Origin: Leguminivora glycinivorella
Taxonomy: Eukaryota; Arthropoda; Insecta; Lepidoptera; Tortricidae
Direction of reading: 5' to 3'
Length of the DNA stretch: 64,000 nt
NCBI RefSeq assembly: GCF_023078275.1
Contig: NC_062971.1
Location: forward strand, 20,770,001-20,834,000
The notes under the pieces were generated by a model that searched no databases, had not been told where the DNA came from, and worked only from the letters and a program-made list of their open reading frames with translations. Positions 44,351 through 55,987 of this stretch are shown here, one piece after another (position 1 is the first letter of the stretch; the number at the start of each line of letters is the position of its first letter). Position numbers and translations under genes: made by a program.

Positions 44351-44762
44351 ACTCATAAGTCATAAGAGCTATTTTTGAAGTCGCTAATACAGTATAATCC
44401 TAAAAATCCTACTAAGAGTAGGAGGTTTCAACGTGACAAAAGGTTTACCTACCGGCATTGTCGTGAAATCCTTAAAGCAATACAAAATCATAGGTGTCCA
44501 CATTGCGACTTTTGTACGGCAATATCTCCCTTCTGTCGTTACAAAAATCCTTAGGGACAGTAACGAGCACTGGGATACGTGCCTATCATTGTAACTGTGT
44601 AATCAAATCTAGTCTCCATATGTATATGTTACCTTTTTAGATACGTATAGCACGCATAGCACGATATCACACATTTACTATGGAGCTGACGACAATATTA
44701 CCTAAAGACACAAAAGTAGTTTAAATATTAATATTCATACTTATCTTATACTTTTAAACGAG
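44351..44762. other. AT-rich stretch, no recognised feature
   Basis: No coding or repeat signal seen. Confidence 0.3.
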
Positions 44763-45170
44763 CAATTCTTGTATATTTATTTATTTATATATACCGACGA
44801 TCTCGGAATCCGCTCTAACGATTTCGCTGTGTTATGTGGGGGTTTTCGGGGGTGAAAAATCGATCTAGCGTAGCCTTAGATCCCGGAAAACGCGAATTTT
44901 CGAGTTTTCATGAGTTTTTCTTTTGGGTTAGTAAACGTAAAATATGGTCGTTAATTTCGCCGCGCGCGTATCGATTCCGCTTAGCTCAATCGTACGAAGT
45001 CGGTCTAATGTACGCAGATAGATCGTAGATGTCAGGGTTCCGAATCCCGGCCAGAAATTAAGTTTTTGTTTTTTGTCTTTTTTTTGTTTTTATATTTCTA
45101 AGAGTGTTTTTTTATCTAAAGACGTGATATATTAAAACAGAAACGAGCGAAGCTCGGTCGCCCAGATATT
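44763..45170 (+). repeat. Dispersed repeat, GAGCGAAGCTCGGTCGCCCA type, long copy
   Basis: It starts 'aattcttgtatatttattta', continues 'ctcggaatccgctctaacga', 'gggggttttcgggggtgaaa', and ends 'gagcgaagctcggtcgccca'. A central part absent from the other copy contains a tRNA-like B box (GGGTTCCGAATCCCGG, 45034 on) with 'tagctcaatcgtacgaagtc' upstream as possible A box, so a tRNA-derived piece is embedded. The ORF at 44834-45028 lies within it. Second copy: 62583-62758. Confidence 0.7.
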
Positions 45171-46562
45171 TTAAATTATATTCATAAAATCAAATAACAA
45201 TAACAGAACACTTAAAAATATGTATTTAAATAACTTACCAAAGTCAGTCACGGAAAAAAGTTTACATATGCCGTCACATAAAACGACCTTAAAAACTGTG
45301 ACAATAAATACCTACTAAAGTACGACCACAACTTACCTATCATAACATCAAATATTAGTTCAAGAAAGTAATTTTAACTGAAGACCGATTTTTCGCAAAG
45401 TTCTCACAAAATGGCCTAGGTCAAGCGTGCTTGAGCGCACTCCAGAGAGCTACAGTGTAGCCGCGGTAAATATCGACGGCGCTAGATTGCGTAGAACATT
45501 ATCACGGGCTGAAATAGGTTAGTAAGATTATATGAATATAAATATTTGGACAATTTTTATAGTAGAGATTCAATGTATGAATCTACAATGCGATTTGTGT
45601 TAGAGGTACGTTTTTTTCATCAGATTGTTATTCAACGTAAAATATCATTATTTTTGTGACTGAGGCCTTTTTGCCCCATTTCTGGGCAAAGGCCACCCAC
45701 CTCTATCTCCCTTTCCACTTTTCCCCGTCCTAAGCAAGTCAAAGTCATACATACAAAATAAAATGAAATTCCTGCTCCGTCTACCTATTTAAAGGCCTTT
45801 ATGTGTCTTCTGGTGCCGCTCATCCTCACGGAGTTTGCTCGGATAACTGAAATTTTATTACTTTCACTTCTAGCCAAAAAAATATTTGCGAGTAGGTATG
45901 GCCCATTTCGTGTTCAATTTAGATGCTGTTCTTTTCAAGAAACTGTTATTCAGTCCCTGAGGCTCCATCACATGAGATGACCAATGGTGAAACGAGGCTC
46001 TTAGAGGTCTCCTGCAGCTCGATGGTACCTTGCTTATTTTTAGCTCTAGTAAAAGAAAAAGCTTAAGATACGACCATTTTTTTTTTAATATTGTGACCTT
46101 AATGTAACGACAATATGTATCAAAACCATAATAAAAGGTTATTGATATATAAATAATGAATATAATGTTAATGTTAACATGGAACTGACAATATAACTAA
46201 TACAAAAAATCACAGCGTGTTTATAAAAGTGTAAAATTTTCGATTTCCCCGTAATAGAAAGTTTTGTAGTGCACAGTGGGTATTTGCTGCATCGTAGTCT
46301 CTATTGAGAATGTTCGAGTAAATGTTGGAATTGTTTTGTTTCAACAAATCGCCAACTGAGTCTTACGTCGCTGTCGAAACTTGGCTCACTTGAACACTAC
46401 TAACGTTGCACGGTATTTCAATTAAAAGGAGAACATGTAATTTATAAAACCTGCAACGTTAACGAAATTTACTTCTGTGCGCATTAATTGGTTCTGTTCT
46501 TCAATTTTAATTACAACACACTGTATTCGCACTGTATTCTGCTCGACATTGTAATTAATATA
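45171..46562. other. Unassigned; repeat-like patch at 45655-45840
   Basis: 'ggcctttttgccccatttct' and 'gggcaaaggccacccacctc' look like a worn dispersed repeat. No gene is supported. Confidence 0.3.
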
Positions 46563-47165
46563 ATAGTACATTACTACAGAGGCCGGGACAAAGGGGGTTG
46601 CCGGCCGAAGACATATACACAGCCGAGCGCAGCGAGGCCGGATAGGTCTGAGGCGGGCAACCCCATTTCCTGCCGAGGTATGTATAGTGCTTTTCTCAAA
46701 CATGGTATGAAATAAATAAAGTCTACTGAAAATAGTAACTTTGGATGGCTGTATCTCCTAAACGGTGCGTCGTAGCGCAAAAATAATCGAATTTTCGTTC
46801 CCCTTTGATGCCCCGTATACGCTTATAAAAAAACAAAAAGTTAAAAAAAAACGAAAAAAAAACGAAAAAAATTTTTTTTGTATGAAAACGCACCCAAAAA
46901 TCAAATATTGTCTAGGGCCCGTACCAGTTGCAGTCGGCACGTCTATAAAGCCCCTTATAGTTTTTTTTAATTGGCTAAATACCTGGATGTTATGTCACAA
47001 TTATCTGTGTTTGGAAATTAAAAAAAGAAGACTTTGCCGGCCTTGGCCTGCAAGGTTTGTATGAAATTCCATTATCTATCAATCGTCCTAACCGCACCTG
47101 CAACGTCATACTTCGCTGCCAATTATATTTAAGGCACATAACATCAATATTTCATACCATGTTTG
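46563..47165 (+). repeat. Dispersed repeat, AGGCCGGGACAAAGGGGGTT type
   Basis: It contains 'atagtacattactacagagg', 'ggttgccggccgaagacata', 'gagcgcagcgaggccggata', 'gtatagtgcttttctcaaac', then 'tggatggctgtatctcctaa' and long A-rich runs, and a terminal 'ataccatgtttgagaaaaag'. The GC-rich part forms ORFs on both strands (46422-46780) that I treat as by-products. The first part matches 4120-4215 in reverse. Confidence 0.65.
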
Positions 47166-47300
47166 AGAAAAAGTTTTTTATCACCCGTGTGGTGACGGGC
47201 TAAGAATGTCATCACCCCCTTTTTCTCCCATGCGAGTTCTAGAAATCGATTGTCAATTTGGGTTCAATTGTGGCTTGGGCGACGGCAACAATCTATCACT
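47166..47300 (-). repeat. Dispersed repeat fragment (30468 family)
   Basis: 'cccgtgtggtgacgggctaa', 'gaatgtcatcaccccctttt' and 'ttgggttcaattgtggcttg' match the 30468 family in the other orientation. Confidence 0.6.
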
Positions 47301-47845
47301 GCAATATTTACAATTTCGATTTAGAATAGCTACTTAAATAAAATACTCGACTAAAAACACATAAAGATAACTACTAAATACGTAAATCTTTGCTTGTGAT
47401 CATCAACAGATTATCCACATGACCTATTTTCACACTCTTCCGGCAAACCTGTGGTAAGGAATAATTAATGAACTATAATGGTATCATTTATTAAGCAAAT
47501 AGGCTGCGAACATTCACGCCCCGCCTCTGCGCACGAAATTGTGTTTAAAGAACATAAATAAAGACATATTAACAAGTAATGAACATGGCCCGGCAACTAC
47601 GTTAAGGGTAACATTAAATATCTGGGTATATTTTTAATATTTTTTTTGTTTTTCGGGTTTTCAGCACAGTTTTGACTTCAATTTAGTGTTGGATACTATG
47701 ATTTTTTTTTAAATGGCCGTGTTTTCGTAACCTACATAAATATACGGCCTCACGTCACGTCGGTACGGCTTGACGGCATAATCGGGCCACATATTTCTGA
47801 AGGTTACTTTATACACGGCTATTTAACATTTTTGTATCTAAGGTA

Positions 47846-48049
47846 CAGCAGGGCAAATCTCGACTGGGGGGCCATTGTAACTAATCCATTTTTTCCATTA
47901 TTACAATATGATGTTGGGTTGTATATGTATCTACTGAACACGCCTACCATATATAACCGGTGGACACTCTATTTAATAATGCAAACATTGTAAAACATTA
48001 AAAAAATGGACCAGTTACATTTGTCCCCCAGTCGAGATTTGCCCCGCTG
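47846..48049. mobile_element. 204-bp MITE with TA duplication
   Basis: The left end CAGCAGGGCAAATCTCGACT and the right end AGTCGAGATTTGCCCCGCTG are inverted repeats with one mismatch, continuing GGGGG and TCCATTTTTT inward for about 48 bp in total. TA flanks both sides (47844-47845, 48050-48051). Tc1/mariner-like by its duplication; non-coding. Confidence 0.8.
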
Positions 48050-48051
48050 TA

Positions 48052-48659
48052 ACTTACTCGGATCGATATCGTATCTAATTTTTTTACTTTCAATGTCATA
48101 TCAAGGTTGAACAGACAGATATCTAAACAAAGTGTATTATTTCAGCTTCTATTTATACCGGGGCATTAATAATTCGCGAGATAAACCCGAGTAGTGAGTG
48201 TGCACCAACTGGCGCGTAATTTACGATGCCGCTATACCGTTATCGCCATTGGTCGAGACGCAGTTAATCTATTGGTATACTGCGATGCTGCGAATTGAGG
48301 ATCAAATTTATATTACACCGTAGTAGAACTAACAAGGCTTGAGTTCTCTGGGTTATCGATATCTTGAATGCTGCTTGTAAAATGATGAACCATGGGGCTT
48401 TACTAGTGTAAACACACCTTTGTTATTTTACCGAAATCGCAGCATACCTGTGCAGGCAATTGTTAAGCCTCAATATTATTTTTACGAGGTGCCATACTGA
48501 GCAAGTTTAAGCAAAAACTTCCTTACTGTCCTGCTGCGGTAATCGTTTTTTTTTATTAGTGTAAACATAATCCATAAACTTCAATTGTAAAATAACTGAA
48601 ATAATATAACTAACGAAAAACATACACGACAACGTTGTCAATGTATGCTTGAAATAGTT
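48052..48659. other. Unassigned
   Basis: No recognised feature. Confidence 0.3.
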
Positions 48660-48905
48660 ATTTGTTATACAAGGGAGCAAAGTTGTATTTTAACCGAGTG
48701 TGGAATTGCAACACGAACTAGCGAATGGATTCTATGGTTGAACCACGAGCGAAGCGAGTGGTTCGAAAACAGAATCCTGAGCGAAGCGAGTGGTTTAAAA
48801 ATAGAATCCTGAGCGCAGAGAGTGTTACAATCACACGAGGTAAAATAACTTTGCATCCCGTGTGTAACAAATAACTTTTCACCTCACTAAATCGAGGAAA
48901 CACGC
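48660..48905 (-). repeat. Dispersed repeat with 32-bp internal tandem units
   Basis: The blocks of 25925-26135 appear here in reverse. In the middle a 32-bp unit, GAGCGAAGCGAGTGGTTCGA plus AAACAGAATCCT, occurs twice (48748 on) with a worn third. Related end sequence also lies at 49375-49425. The two minus-strand ORFs follow from the tandem repeat. Confidence 0.7.
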
Positions 48906-49985
48906 AATAAAAACAACTGGAAGTAAGTCAATTTGCATTTATTTACAATTTCCACGATGCACCGACCGACACCACAAAAGTTTCAAATTAAGAATCAAGC
49001 AGAAAAATCTATTTGGGTGCGTTCCGTTTCACGCGTTTTGAGATTGCAAAGTTACTTAAGGTGCGTTCTGCATAAGTACAATGGAAGAGTCAAAAATACA
49101 ATTTCTTGTACGATTTCAAGTGTTTTATGGTAAAATCATGTTATAAAATTGTTTGAATTTTATGTTTTTAACCGGATACAATTCGATATGAAATTATTTT
49201 TACGTTCGCATCACATGATTTGTTAAGACAATTTAAGCACTGGAAGAAAATTGTCCTGTCTGGGATATGCCTTTACAAGAAATTACCTCTATATTTAAAA
49301 AAGTAACTAATGTCACGTTCGGATTTCAAATATTCTTTGCACTCTTTTGGATAAAATGCGATTTTGCTATCTGTTTTTAAAGAATAAAAAAGTCCTTTCC
49401 GAGCTAGTGAGGTGAAAAGGTATGTATATTATATTTTTTAAGATTTCTGTCGTTGATTTCATTAAAATTAATGAATAGGAAATTCCATCGTGTGTCACTC
49501 GCAATGAGACGTGGCGTGAAAAGCTGACACTCGAGGTTTAGAAATAAGGTTGGTACCTACTTTTGGTCATTATTTTTTTCTTTTCATACATGGTACAAAA
49601 AGAAGTGGTTGGTTTGAAAATTGTGTATTTATTATAATATTGTATACCTAAATGAAGTGACAAGCGTATTTAATTCTTTAATATAACTCTAAAAGGCGCA
49701 GTTTGTACTTGTGTGGCCTCTGACCGATGTTGTTAGCATTGTAACATTTTTAATTTCAAACTTGGATAAATCCACTCTCCTTTTTAGGAATTAACTCGTG
49801 TAACTATAACTACTGTAAAGGCGTAAAAAGTTTAACCAGAAACTCGCCCATTTGGACGTTTTTAAAATACGCTACACGATGATGTATGTAAAAGTCATAA
49901 CTTTGTAACTTTTGGTTCTAGTGAGTAACAATGAGGCACACTGACATTTCATCCTGCCAAGTGCCTAGTCATGTCACTGTCATTT
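48906..49985. other. Unassigned
   Basis: The 66-codon ORF at 48933-49133 has no motif. No other signal. Confidence 0.3.
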
Positions 49986-50032
49986 ATTTGTGTGTGTGTG
50001 TGTGTGAGTGTGAGTGTGAGAGAGAGAGAGAA
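49986..50032. repeat. (GT)n(GA)n microsatellite
   Basis: About nine GT units, then GAGTGTGAGTGTGA and a run of GA. A simple compound microsatellite. Confidence 0.9.
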
Positions 50033-50429
50033 AAAATATCATCTTCTCGCTCTCACGTATGAAATTATTTATCTGTGCAATGGACTAATAAGGTGGCGCC
50101 ACCTTTGAGTGTGCCTCCCAATTCAGATGCTATTAACATTCTCCATTTCTTTTTACGCTATCGAGTAACGTTTTTAAAAACATCACACAGAATAACCTAA
50201 ACCGCATCAGCAAGTTATTTATATAGGATTTACATACTTCATACTAAGAATCGTACCTCGATTTTATTCAATACTATCATAAATAACTACACTGATGATG
50301 CCTACAATTTTTTTTTTTTTCAAAATGTGCATTAAAATGATTTTGTTCACCTTCCAGGCCATCTAGTTTTAAGCCTAAAAGGCCATACAATTCAGAGGTA
50401 CGCTTTTGTATGGGCTTTGTCAGTCCAGT

Positions 50430-51610
50430 ATTAACCCTTAAATTGCCACTCTATGACCGCGCAGGATTTTTATAATGAAACTTGGTGTTTTGGGTTCAGT
50501 TAGGGTAGATTAAGGGAAAAATATGTGAAAAAAAAACATAACAAAATTGGAAATGGTTTTTTTTAAGCGTCACTTACAAATGAATTGCCAACTACTGCTT
50601 ACCATAAAGACTTCACTTTGGACGGACATTGCCAACTACACATGCACATTGCTAACATAGAAAAATAAAACGTAAACTTAATAAGTTACACTCAACATTG
50701 TCTGAAACTTCACGTGCTACCTCTTTATGTCCGGCGCAATATCTCTGACGTAATCTACGTTATGAAAAATGCTCAAAACTATGTTGACTGTCCGGATCTG
50801 CTGTCAAGCTTGAAGTTCCCACTTCGTAGTCCCCTCATGCCTTGCGTCTCGCACTAAACGAATGTTTCATATCCTCGCCGCTAATACTACTTCAGAAAAA
50901 ACTCCTTTATTATAAGAGCCACTAAATATTTCAATCAAACTTGATTTGATCATGACCCCATCGATCTGATCTGTGACAGTTTTACATCAGTACGCAAACT
51001 ACTGACCCAAGACTTCTCCCACTGTTAACTCTCAAATAACAATATAAACAGGTTACTTTTTTTTCCTTTATTTTATTGTTTGCTCTCAATCATAGTTTAA
51101 ACTAATATAGATATGTATTTTTAATTTTCTGTAATTTTGCACGCATGTACTTTGCCCAGTTTCTATCTGTGGAAACTTGTTATTGGCTGGTTGTTTCTAC
51201 GTTAAATATAAGCCTTATAGTAACTTCATCTGTGAGTTTTCCTACTAAATAAAATAAAAATATAGTCCAGGAAAAAATAAACAGGTACCTACACTTTTAG
51301 CAGGAGAAGATTTACTGCTGCAGTCATCTCTAAAAAAAACTCTCTAGCAAAGATTCTCATTTTTTCTTCGTTGTCTGATTCTAAATCGGAGTCTTTAGAA
51401 GCTAGAGGTGGTAAAAAAGCTATTATCCTCTTTGCCCTCAAACGTTACCCAGCCATATTATTGTAAAAATGCAACTAATATTAACAATATACAAAAAAAT
51501 ATTCGTTTAGAAAAGTTGGCAATGTCCGTTCCAAGTGACAAATTGAAAAAACACAATATTTAGAACTAACTGGCAGTGTCACTTTGAAGTGACATATAGG
51601 GGTATTATTA
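50430..51610. repeat. Possible inverted-repeat element, about 1.2 kb
   Basis: TCACTTTGGACGGACATTGC (50613-50637 with CAACT) is repeated in inverse orientation at 51514-51538, 23 of 25 bases alike. AAATTGCCACTC near 50440 and CACTGCCAGTTAG (inverse, near 51570) may be outer ends. No duplication and no ORF. The interpretation is tentative. Confidence 0.4.
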
Positions 51611-52359
51611 CTACAAAAATAATAATGAAATGTTTGTCATTTATTCACAATAATGACACTAAATAGTAACTTAATTACTATTTCAATAAAATTAAGTGAA
51701 AAATACGCATAAACTACTAAAATACTTACATAACAACGACATTTGTCACAAGCGCAAAATGAGCTCACGGTTGTAATTTTTAAAATGAGTATTTTTTTAA
51801 ATTTTGATAAGCGAAAGCGATGCGAAAGTGCGTAAAAATAAAAGGGATAGACGCTAGACCGTGTGGATCACGCCGCCTGCGCCAGAGTGCCTAGGAATCT
51901 GAGTTAGCCTAGACTTTATAGGACGTCATTTAAAACGGACAAAAACAATTTAAGGGATCGTTCTTGCTAATACTAATACGTATGATTCGACCAAGTATCC
52001 TCTTTGTGCAATATCCATTACCGTTTGAAGTCGATGCCCAAGGAACGTAAGTGCCTACAATTGTTTAACTTAAGTAATGGTAAATCAAATAATTATCTTA
52101 ATGGAGGTATAAGGTTCAAGAAGAGAGTCAGGCCTTTTTCCGGCAGTACACAAAAGGTAACAATAAGGTATCGAGTATTTGATAATAAGAGTATTTTGTT
52201 TGTCTTCGACAAACTCCACGTGGACCACGTGCAACACCTGACACAGCGATAGATTTCACTGATTGTATATAAAATAAATAAAAATACCTACTAATAAGTA
52301 AGTAGTCCAAATATAAAAATTTACTGACAACAGCTTTAATATTTTTTTACATGAACATA
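51611..52359. other. Unassigned
   Basis: The ORF at 52004-52252 shows no motif. Nothing else recognised. Confidence 0.3.
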
Positions 52360-52545
52360 ATTATTTATAGAAGAAGCTAAGACTAAGCTGTAAAGCCATA
52401 ATAATAATAGGCATTAGGCCCTTGAGACATTGTACCAAAGATGCTGGCGGCATTTCCTCGCTGTATCGCAATGTTTATACGTTTTGCGAGGAAGTCGGCA
52501 GCTCTTCAGTCACCAGTTACCTCAACCAAACGCTTAAATTATTTA
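52360..52545 (-). pseudogene. LINE 3' fragment, KRPDG family, copy 5
   Basis: Minus strand: 'aagcgtttggttgaggtaac' and 'tggtgactgaagagctgccg' correspond to RLVEVTGD(R/)RAA, then 'cgaggaaatgccgccagcat' to RGNAASIFGTM. The 3' UTR matches copy 4 ('gcttagtcttagcttctt'). Only about 50 codons remain and there are substitutions relative to copy 4. Confidence 0.75.
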
Positions 52546-53562
52546 AGTACGTACATTACATTTTCTGAGACTTCCGACGATGACATCTAAATTAAGTAAT
52601 TTGACATCTTCCTCTCGGGCCACCATTGATTTAAGATCTACGAATACTTTATTAAGTCCAGTCAGTAATAATAAAAATCGAAGATTCAATAATCTATTAC
52701 TAGTCATTACGTACTTTACAGTACTGTAAGTTACAAATGTAAGTATAATTTAGGCGAGTTGGACCTAAAAATACGCGAAAGTTATACACAAGAAATTCAA
52801 AAGCAAAAAAGATTTATTTTGTAGAGGGAACAGCATTCCTCTTGGCGGAGTAAAGTGAGCCATTTATTCAAATAAAACCTACCACTTGGTCGCAACTTAC
52901 TGAGGCTACAGATAAATCACGCTGAATATTAAATTTAATAGATTTTACACTGTGATGAGTGGTATTTTATTTAATTACTTATTTCTTAGATCAACAATAA
53001 CAGTGTAAAATGATACCTATACTCGGCACGGGAATTCGAGTCCAAAAAATCTACTACGATGTTGCCATTGCAAGAAAATGTATGTAGTATAATCCTTTTT
53101 TATAAAAGCAAACGCAAAGATAATTTATTTATTGATAATTTCAATCCTTTGAATTAAATATTTAATATTATTTACTTATTTACATAAATACTAGGACGCC
53201 CGAATAAAAACAACTTTTTTGATGATATTTAGTTGCAAAGTTGGTTTTGCGCTTGTATCACTTCAGGTATTAATAACATTTGGTGCTTTATTTTACGGGA
53301 TAGAAGAAACTCCGATATTGTGGTAATTTTTTTTAAATACACTTAGCTTATCAACGAAATAGTGTATATCGCGCGTTATGGTTGTTATACTTGTTATGGC
53401 CGCCATATTTTTGCGGATGCGGCCATGACACCCTGATTTGTCACTTTCTGAATGTTCGAATGCTTTATTTTGTTCCATGGTGATTTCTGCCTTGTTGAGT
53501 TTTTGTGTTTTGTTAAGTTTTTGTTTCCAGTTAAGTTATCGTGTGCCTAATTTAATACACAT
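52546..53562. other. Unassigned; promoter-like GC shift near 53360-53470
   Basis: 'ggccgccatatttttgcgga' and 'gcggccatgacaccctgatt' look like DNA upstream of a lepidopteran gene, but no TATA box or start site can be fixed. Confidence 0.25.
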
Positions 53563-53703
53563 GGGCAGAAATAGCTCTGGTCTGAAAAATGCCATCTTAA
53601 GTGCAAAAAATTATGATTTATTCATTGAATGTCTATTGTTAATTTATAACAAAGAAAAACACAACATGATGGCAACACCAGTAGTGAATTACCTTCAAGT
53701 ATG
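53563..53703 (+). CDS. Possible exon of an unidentified gene
   Basis: The ORF spanning 53438-53704 becomes protein-like from the second Met (MGRNSSGLKNAILSAKNYDL, then FIECLLLIYNKEKHNMMATP). It ends at CAA|GTATGA, a fair donor. A possible acceptor TTTTTTCAG lies at about 54335-54343, before a frame containing VNFIFSPNPSEITELIE (to about 54440). I cannot name the protein. The intervening DNA is repeat-like (CCATTATGG motifs). Either a small host gene, a domesticated TE gene or chance. Confidence 0.25.
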
Positions 53704-53739
53704 ATTTTGTATTTGGAGTTTCTTACCTGATAAGGTGAC

Positions 53740-54690
53740 GGACCCAATCATGGACAGTTTAAGAAAAAAATTCGCCTGTTCACTGATAAATGTAAAAATT
53801 CTGCGGCTAAGCGTGTTAAATCTTGAATGTCCTATCCTTCTTTTACATTTCAAGCGTATTGCAGAATAGATACTCCTATTGGTTTCTTCATAGTTAACAA
53901 ATTAAAACTAGGTGTTTTTTCTCCAATTATGGACGGCAGTTCTCCAGTAATGGATCCCCCATTATGGACAGTGAAATAAGTTTAAAATTTTACTTTTAAA
54001 GCCAACTGATACGCAATGAGTCAATTTTATACACCATAAATACAATTAGTTTGGGTTATTTTACATAGGATTGTTTCTTGTAAATTTTGGTTTTGTAAAT
54101 TGTTCCTTGTCCATCATAGGAGGTACGCAGTTTTTCGGGTCCAGTAATGGACACTCGCAAAATAACGTCATTTCTTTATATCTTTGGAGCAACAAACTAG
54201 TATGTTTTATACCTTATCTCATGCTTAATGCAGTAAGTAAAACGCATTCAAGGTTACACCGTGCGTTATTTTTTTATTATTTTATACATGAACTCAACTC
54301 TCTTAGCAACATTACTAAGAATCCGTCTTGATATTTTTTTCAGTAAACTGGTGAATTTTATCTTTTCGCCAAATCCTTCAGAAATAACCGAATTAATTGA
54401 AACTTCAAAATGTAACAGCTCTATAACTCTAGTTTATGGTACATAGCCGTCAGTTTTTAGAAACTTATTTTAGATACTTATTTTTAAGGATTTGTGTTTT
54501 TTTGTCCATAATGGCATCACCGTCCATTATGGGGTATTTTACCTTACATAAAAAAAATATGTTATTTAGGTTAACGAATCCTGAATGGTATTTTGACAGT
54601 GACATAAGTGACATTGACAGTTATGACATTGACGTATCTGTCGTAGGTTTTTTGGACTTGAATTCGCGTGCCGAATATAGTTAAGTTATT
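53740..54690. other. Region with recurrent CCATTATGG-like motifs
   Basis: Near-identical short motifs such as TCATGGACAG, TTATGGACGG, AGTAATGGATCC, CCATTATGGACAG, CCAGTAATGGACA, CCATAATGGC and CCATTATGGGG occur about eight times in 0.8 kb. No function or family assigned. It holds weak ORFs at 54071-54331 and 54436-54684. Confidence 0.35.
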
Positions 54691-55144
54691 AACCCCAAGG
54701 AAGTAAAGATATGGAAAACATGCTACAGATGTGATTATTTACTGTCTCTTATATAATTTTTCTCTTTAGGCACATCTCGGACACTGGCGATCAAATATAT
54801 GAAAGAGGCTCGTTCCTAGCACACAGTCTAAGCTCGTGTAGGTGAACGCGTACTATGCTTGTATGAGTGACATATGACAGGTCGACTGTTCGCGTTTTTG
54901 ACAGGCGGTAACTGTCAGGTAACCGAGAGGGGGTGGGCGGCGATTTCAGCGGGGAGCAGGAGTGGCCATACTGTACGATAGTACTCTTTACTATACTGTG
55001 CTTTAGGTTTAAATAATTACTTACAAATACCTAAGGAAATGTATCATAGGCAGATTCTGACCTCAGAGGACGTTCGGCACTTGAGTAGGTAGGCTCTTGA
55101 TTATAATTAAATAATAGTACATTGTGCAACAAGGGGAGGACGTT
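54691..55144. other. Unassigned, moderately GC-rich
   Basis: 54850-54975 is GC-richer, without ORF. Confidence 0.3.
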
Positions 55145-55222
55145 GAATATTACTAACGAGAGTAAGTTAAATCGCGACGGCTTGCCGGAGCGATTTAAAG
55201 ACTCGAGTTAGTAATATTCATA
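55145..55222. repeat. Imperfect palindrome, GAATATTACTAAC arms
   Basis: 'gaatattactaacgagagta' and 'actcgagttagtaatattc' pair, with TTAAATCGC / GCGATTTAAA inside. Similar in plan to 33890-34020. Confidence 0.6.
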
Positions 55223-55404
55223 CTCCCCGAGTTACATACAATGTTTTTCATCACACTCGCAATGTAAAAAATCTGTAAATAGATGTAAAAAAGTTAAGTA
55301 CGGTACGAGAAATTTAATTATGCCCTTGGGAGAACGATTTTTCTATAACTCACGCTCCGCCTGCGTGCAATAGCACATTTAAAGTGCGAGTGTGATGAAA
55401 ATAA

Positions 55405-55610
55405 GTATTAGTATACACTTACACAGATAAACCCCGTGTTAGGCCGACGATATACATACTTATATAGATAAATACATACTCATAATATACATAGAATACA
55501 TCCATGAAAAATATCTGTGGTCATCACACAGATAATATTAAATGAACCAACCAGGATTCGAACCCCGTAACGTCGGCTTAGCAGTCGTCAATCTGTTTTC
55601 TATTGCTACC
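55405..55610 (-). repeat. tRNA-derived SINE, diverged, minus strand
   Basis: On the minus strand: B box GGTTCGAATCCTGG, 'tgtgatgaccacagatattt', 'catggatgtattctatgtat', and a variant tail 'cggcctaacacggggtttat' then 'ctgtgtaagtg'. The tail is closer to the 34510 variant than to the reference copy. Confidence 0.75.
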
Positions 55611-55847
55611 CTACAAGTACACTGTCAAGTAGACTGGCAGGATCGCCATGAAATGTTGGGTGTTCCGGAGGTAAATAATAAGACAAGACTGTGGGAATTT
55701 CTGTGTATTTGACTGAAGATACATCGTGTTTATATAGTAGGGTATTATCTAATTATCTATTAATGTGGGAGTTATCATGGTATCTATTCCATGATAGTAT
55801 GTGCTCATATTTCAAAGGTTAATTGGTACTTGATACTTGATACTTTA
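55611..55847. other. Pre-insertion flank of the gypsy element
   Basis: AT-rich with no recognised feature. Confidence 0.3.
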
Positions 55848-55852
55848 TTATC
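55848..55852. repeat. Target duplication TTATC, left
   Basis: The same five bases follow the right LTR at 60295-60299. Five base pairs is usual for Ty3/gypsy integrases. Confidence 0.8.
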
Positions 55853-55967
55853 TAGTACGTATGCATGGCAGCGGCTGCGCCCACGCACCCCGCGATAGGC
55901 CTATTCTTATTAAACCAGTGTGCAATTAGCTACGGTGCGTTTCACTCGTGTCCTCACATACCTACCA
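55853..55967 (+). repeat. 5' LTR (115 bp)
   Basis: Starts TAGTACGTATGCATGGCAGC and ends CACATACCTACCA. Differs from the 3' LTR only at 'gcgcccacgc' (here) against 'gcgcccgcgc'. It is short for an LTR. The ends are not the usual TG...CA at the 5' side. An alternative boundary, AGTACG...CTACC with a 7-bp duplication ATTATCT, fits the data equally well. Confidence 0.88.
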
Positions 55968-55969
55968 AG

Positions 55970-55987
55970 TGGCGGCGATGGCTGGGA
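55970..55987 (+). other. Likely primer binding site
   Basis: TGGCGGCGATGGCTGGGA begins 2 nt after the LTR. PBS sequences normally start with TGG, the complement of the tRNA CCA end. The tRNA was not identified. It overlaps the presumed gag start codon at 55978. Confidence 0.5.

Noticed and set aside
46422..46780. ORFs on both strands in GC-rich DNA
   Set aside because: They lie in a dispersed repeat that also occurs at 4120-4215 in broken form.
48740..48825. Repeat-spacer pattern that might suggest a CRISPR array
   Set aside because: Units are directly adjacent, of 32 bp, only two to three, and in a dispersed eukaryotic repeat.
53740..54540. CArG boxes (SRF sites)
   Set aside because: CCATTATGG has five A/T bases between CC and GG; a CArG box needs six.
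55948..55977. Gag start upstream of 55978
   Set aside because: The frame is open into the LTR, but there is no ATG there; the first in-frame ATG is at 55978.
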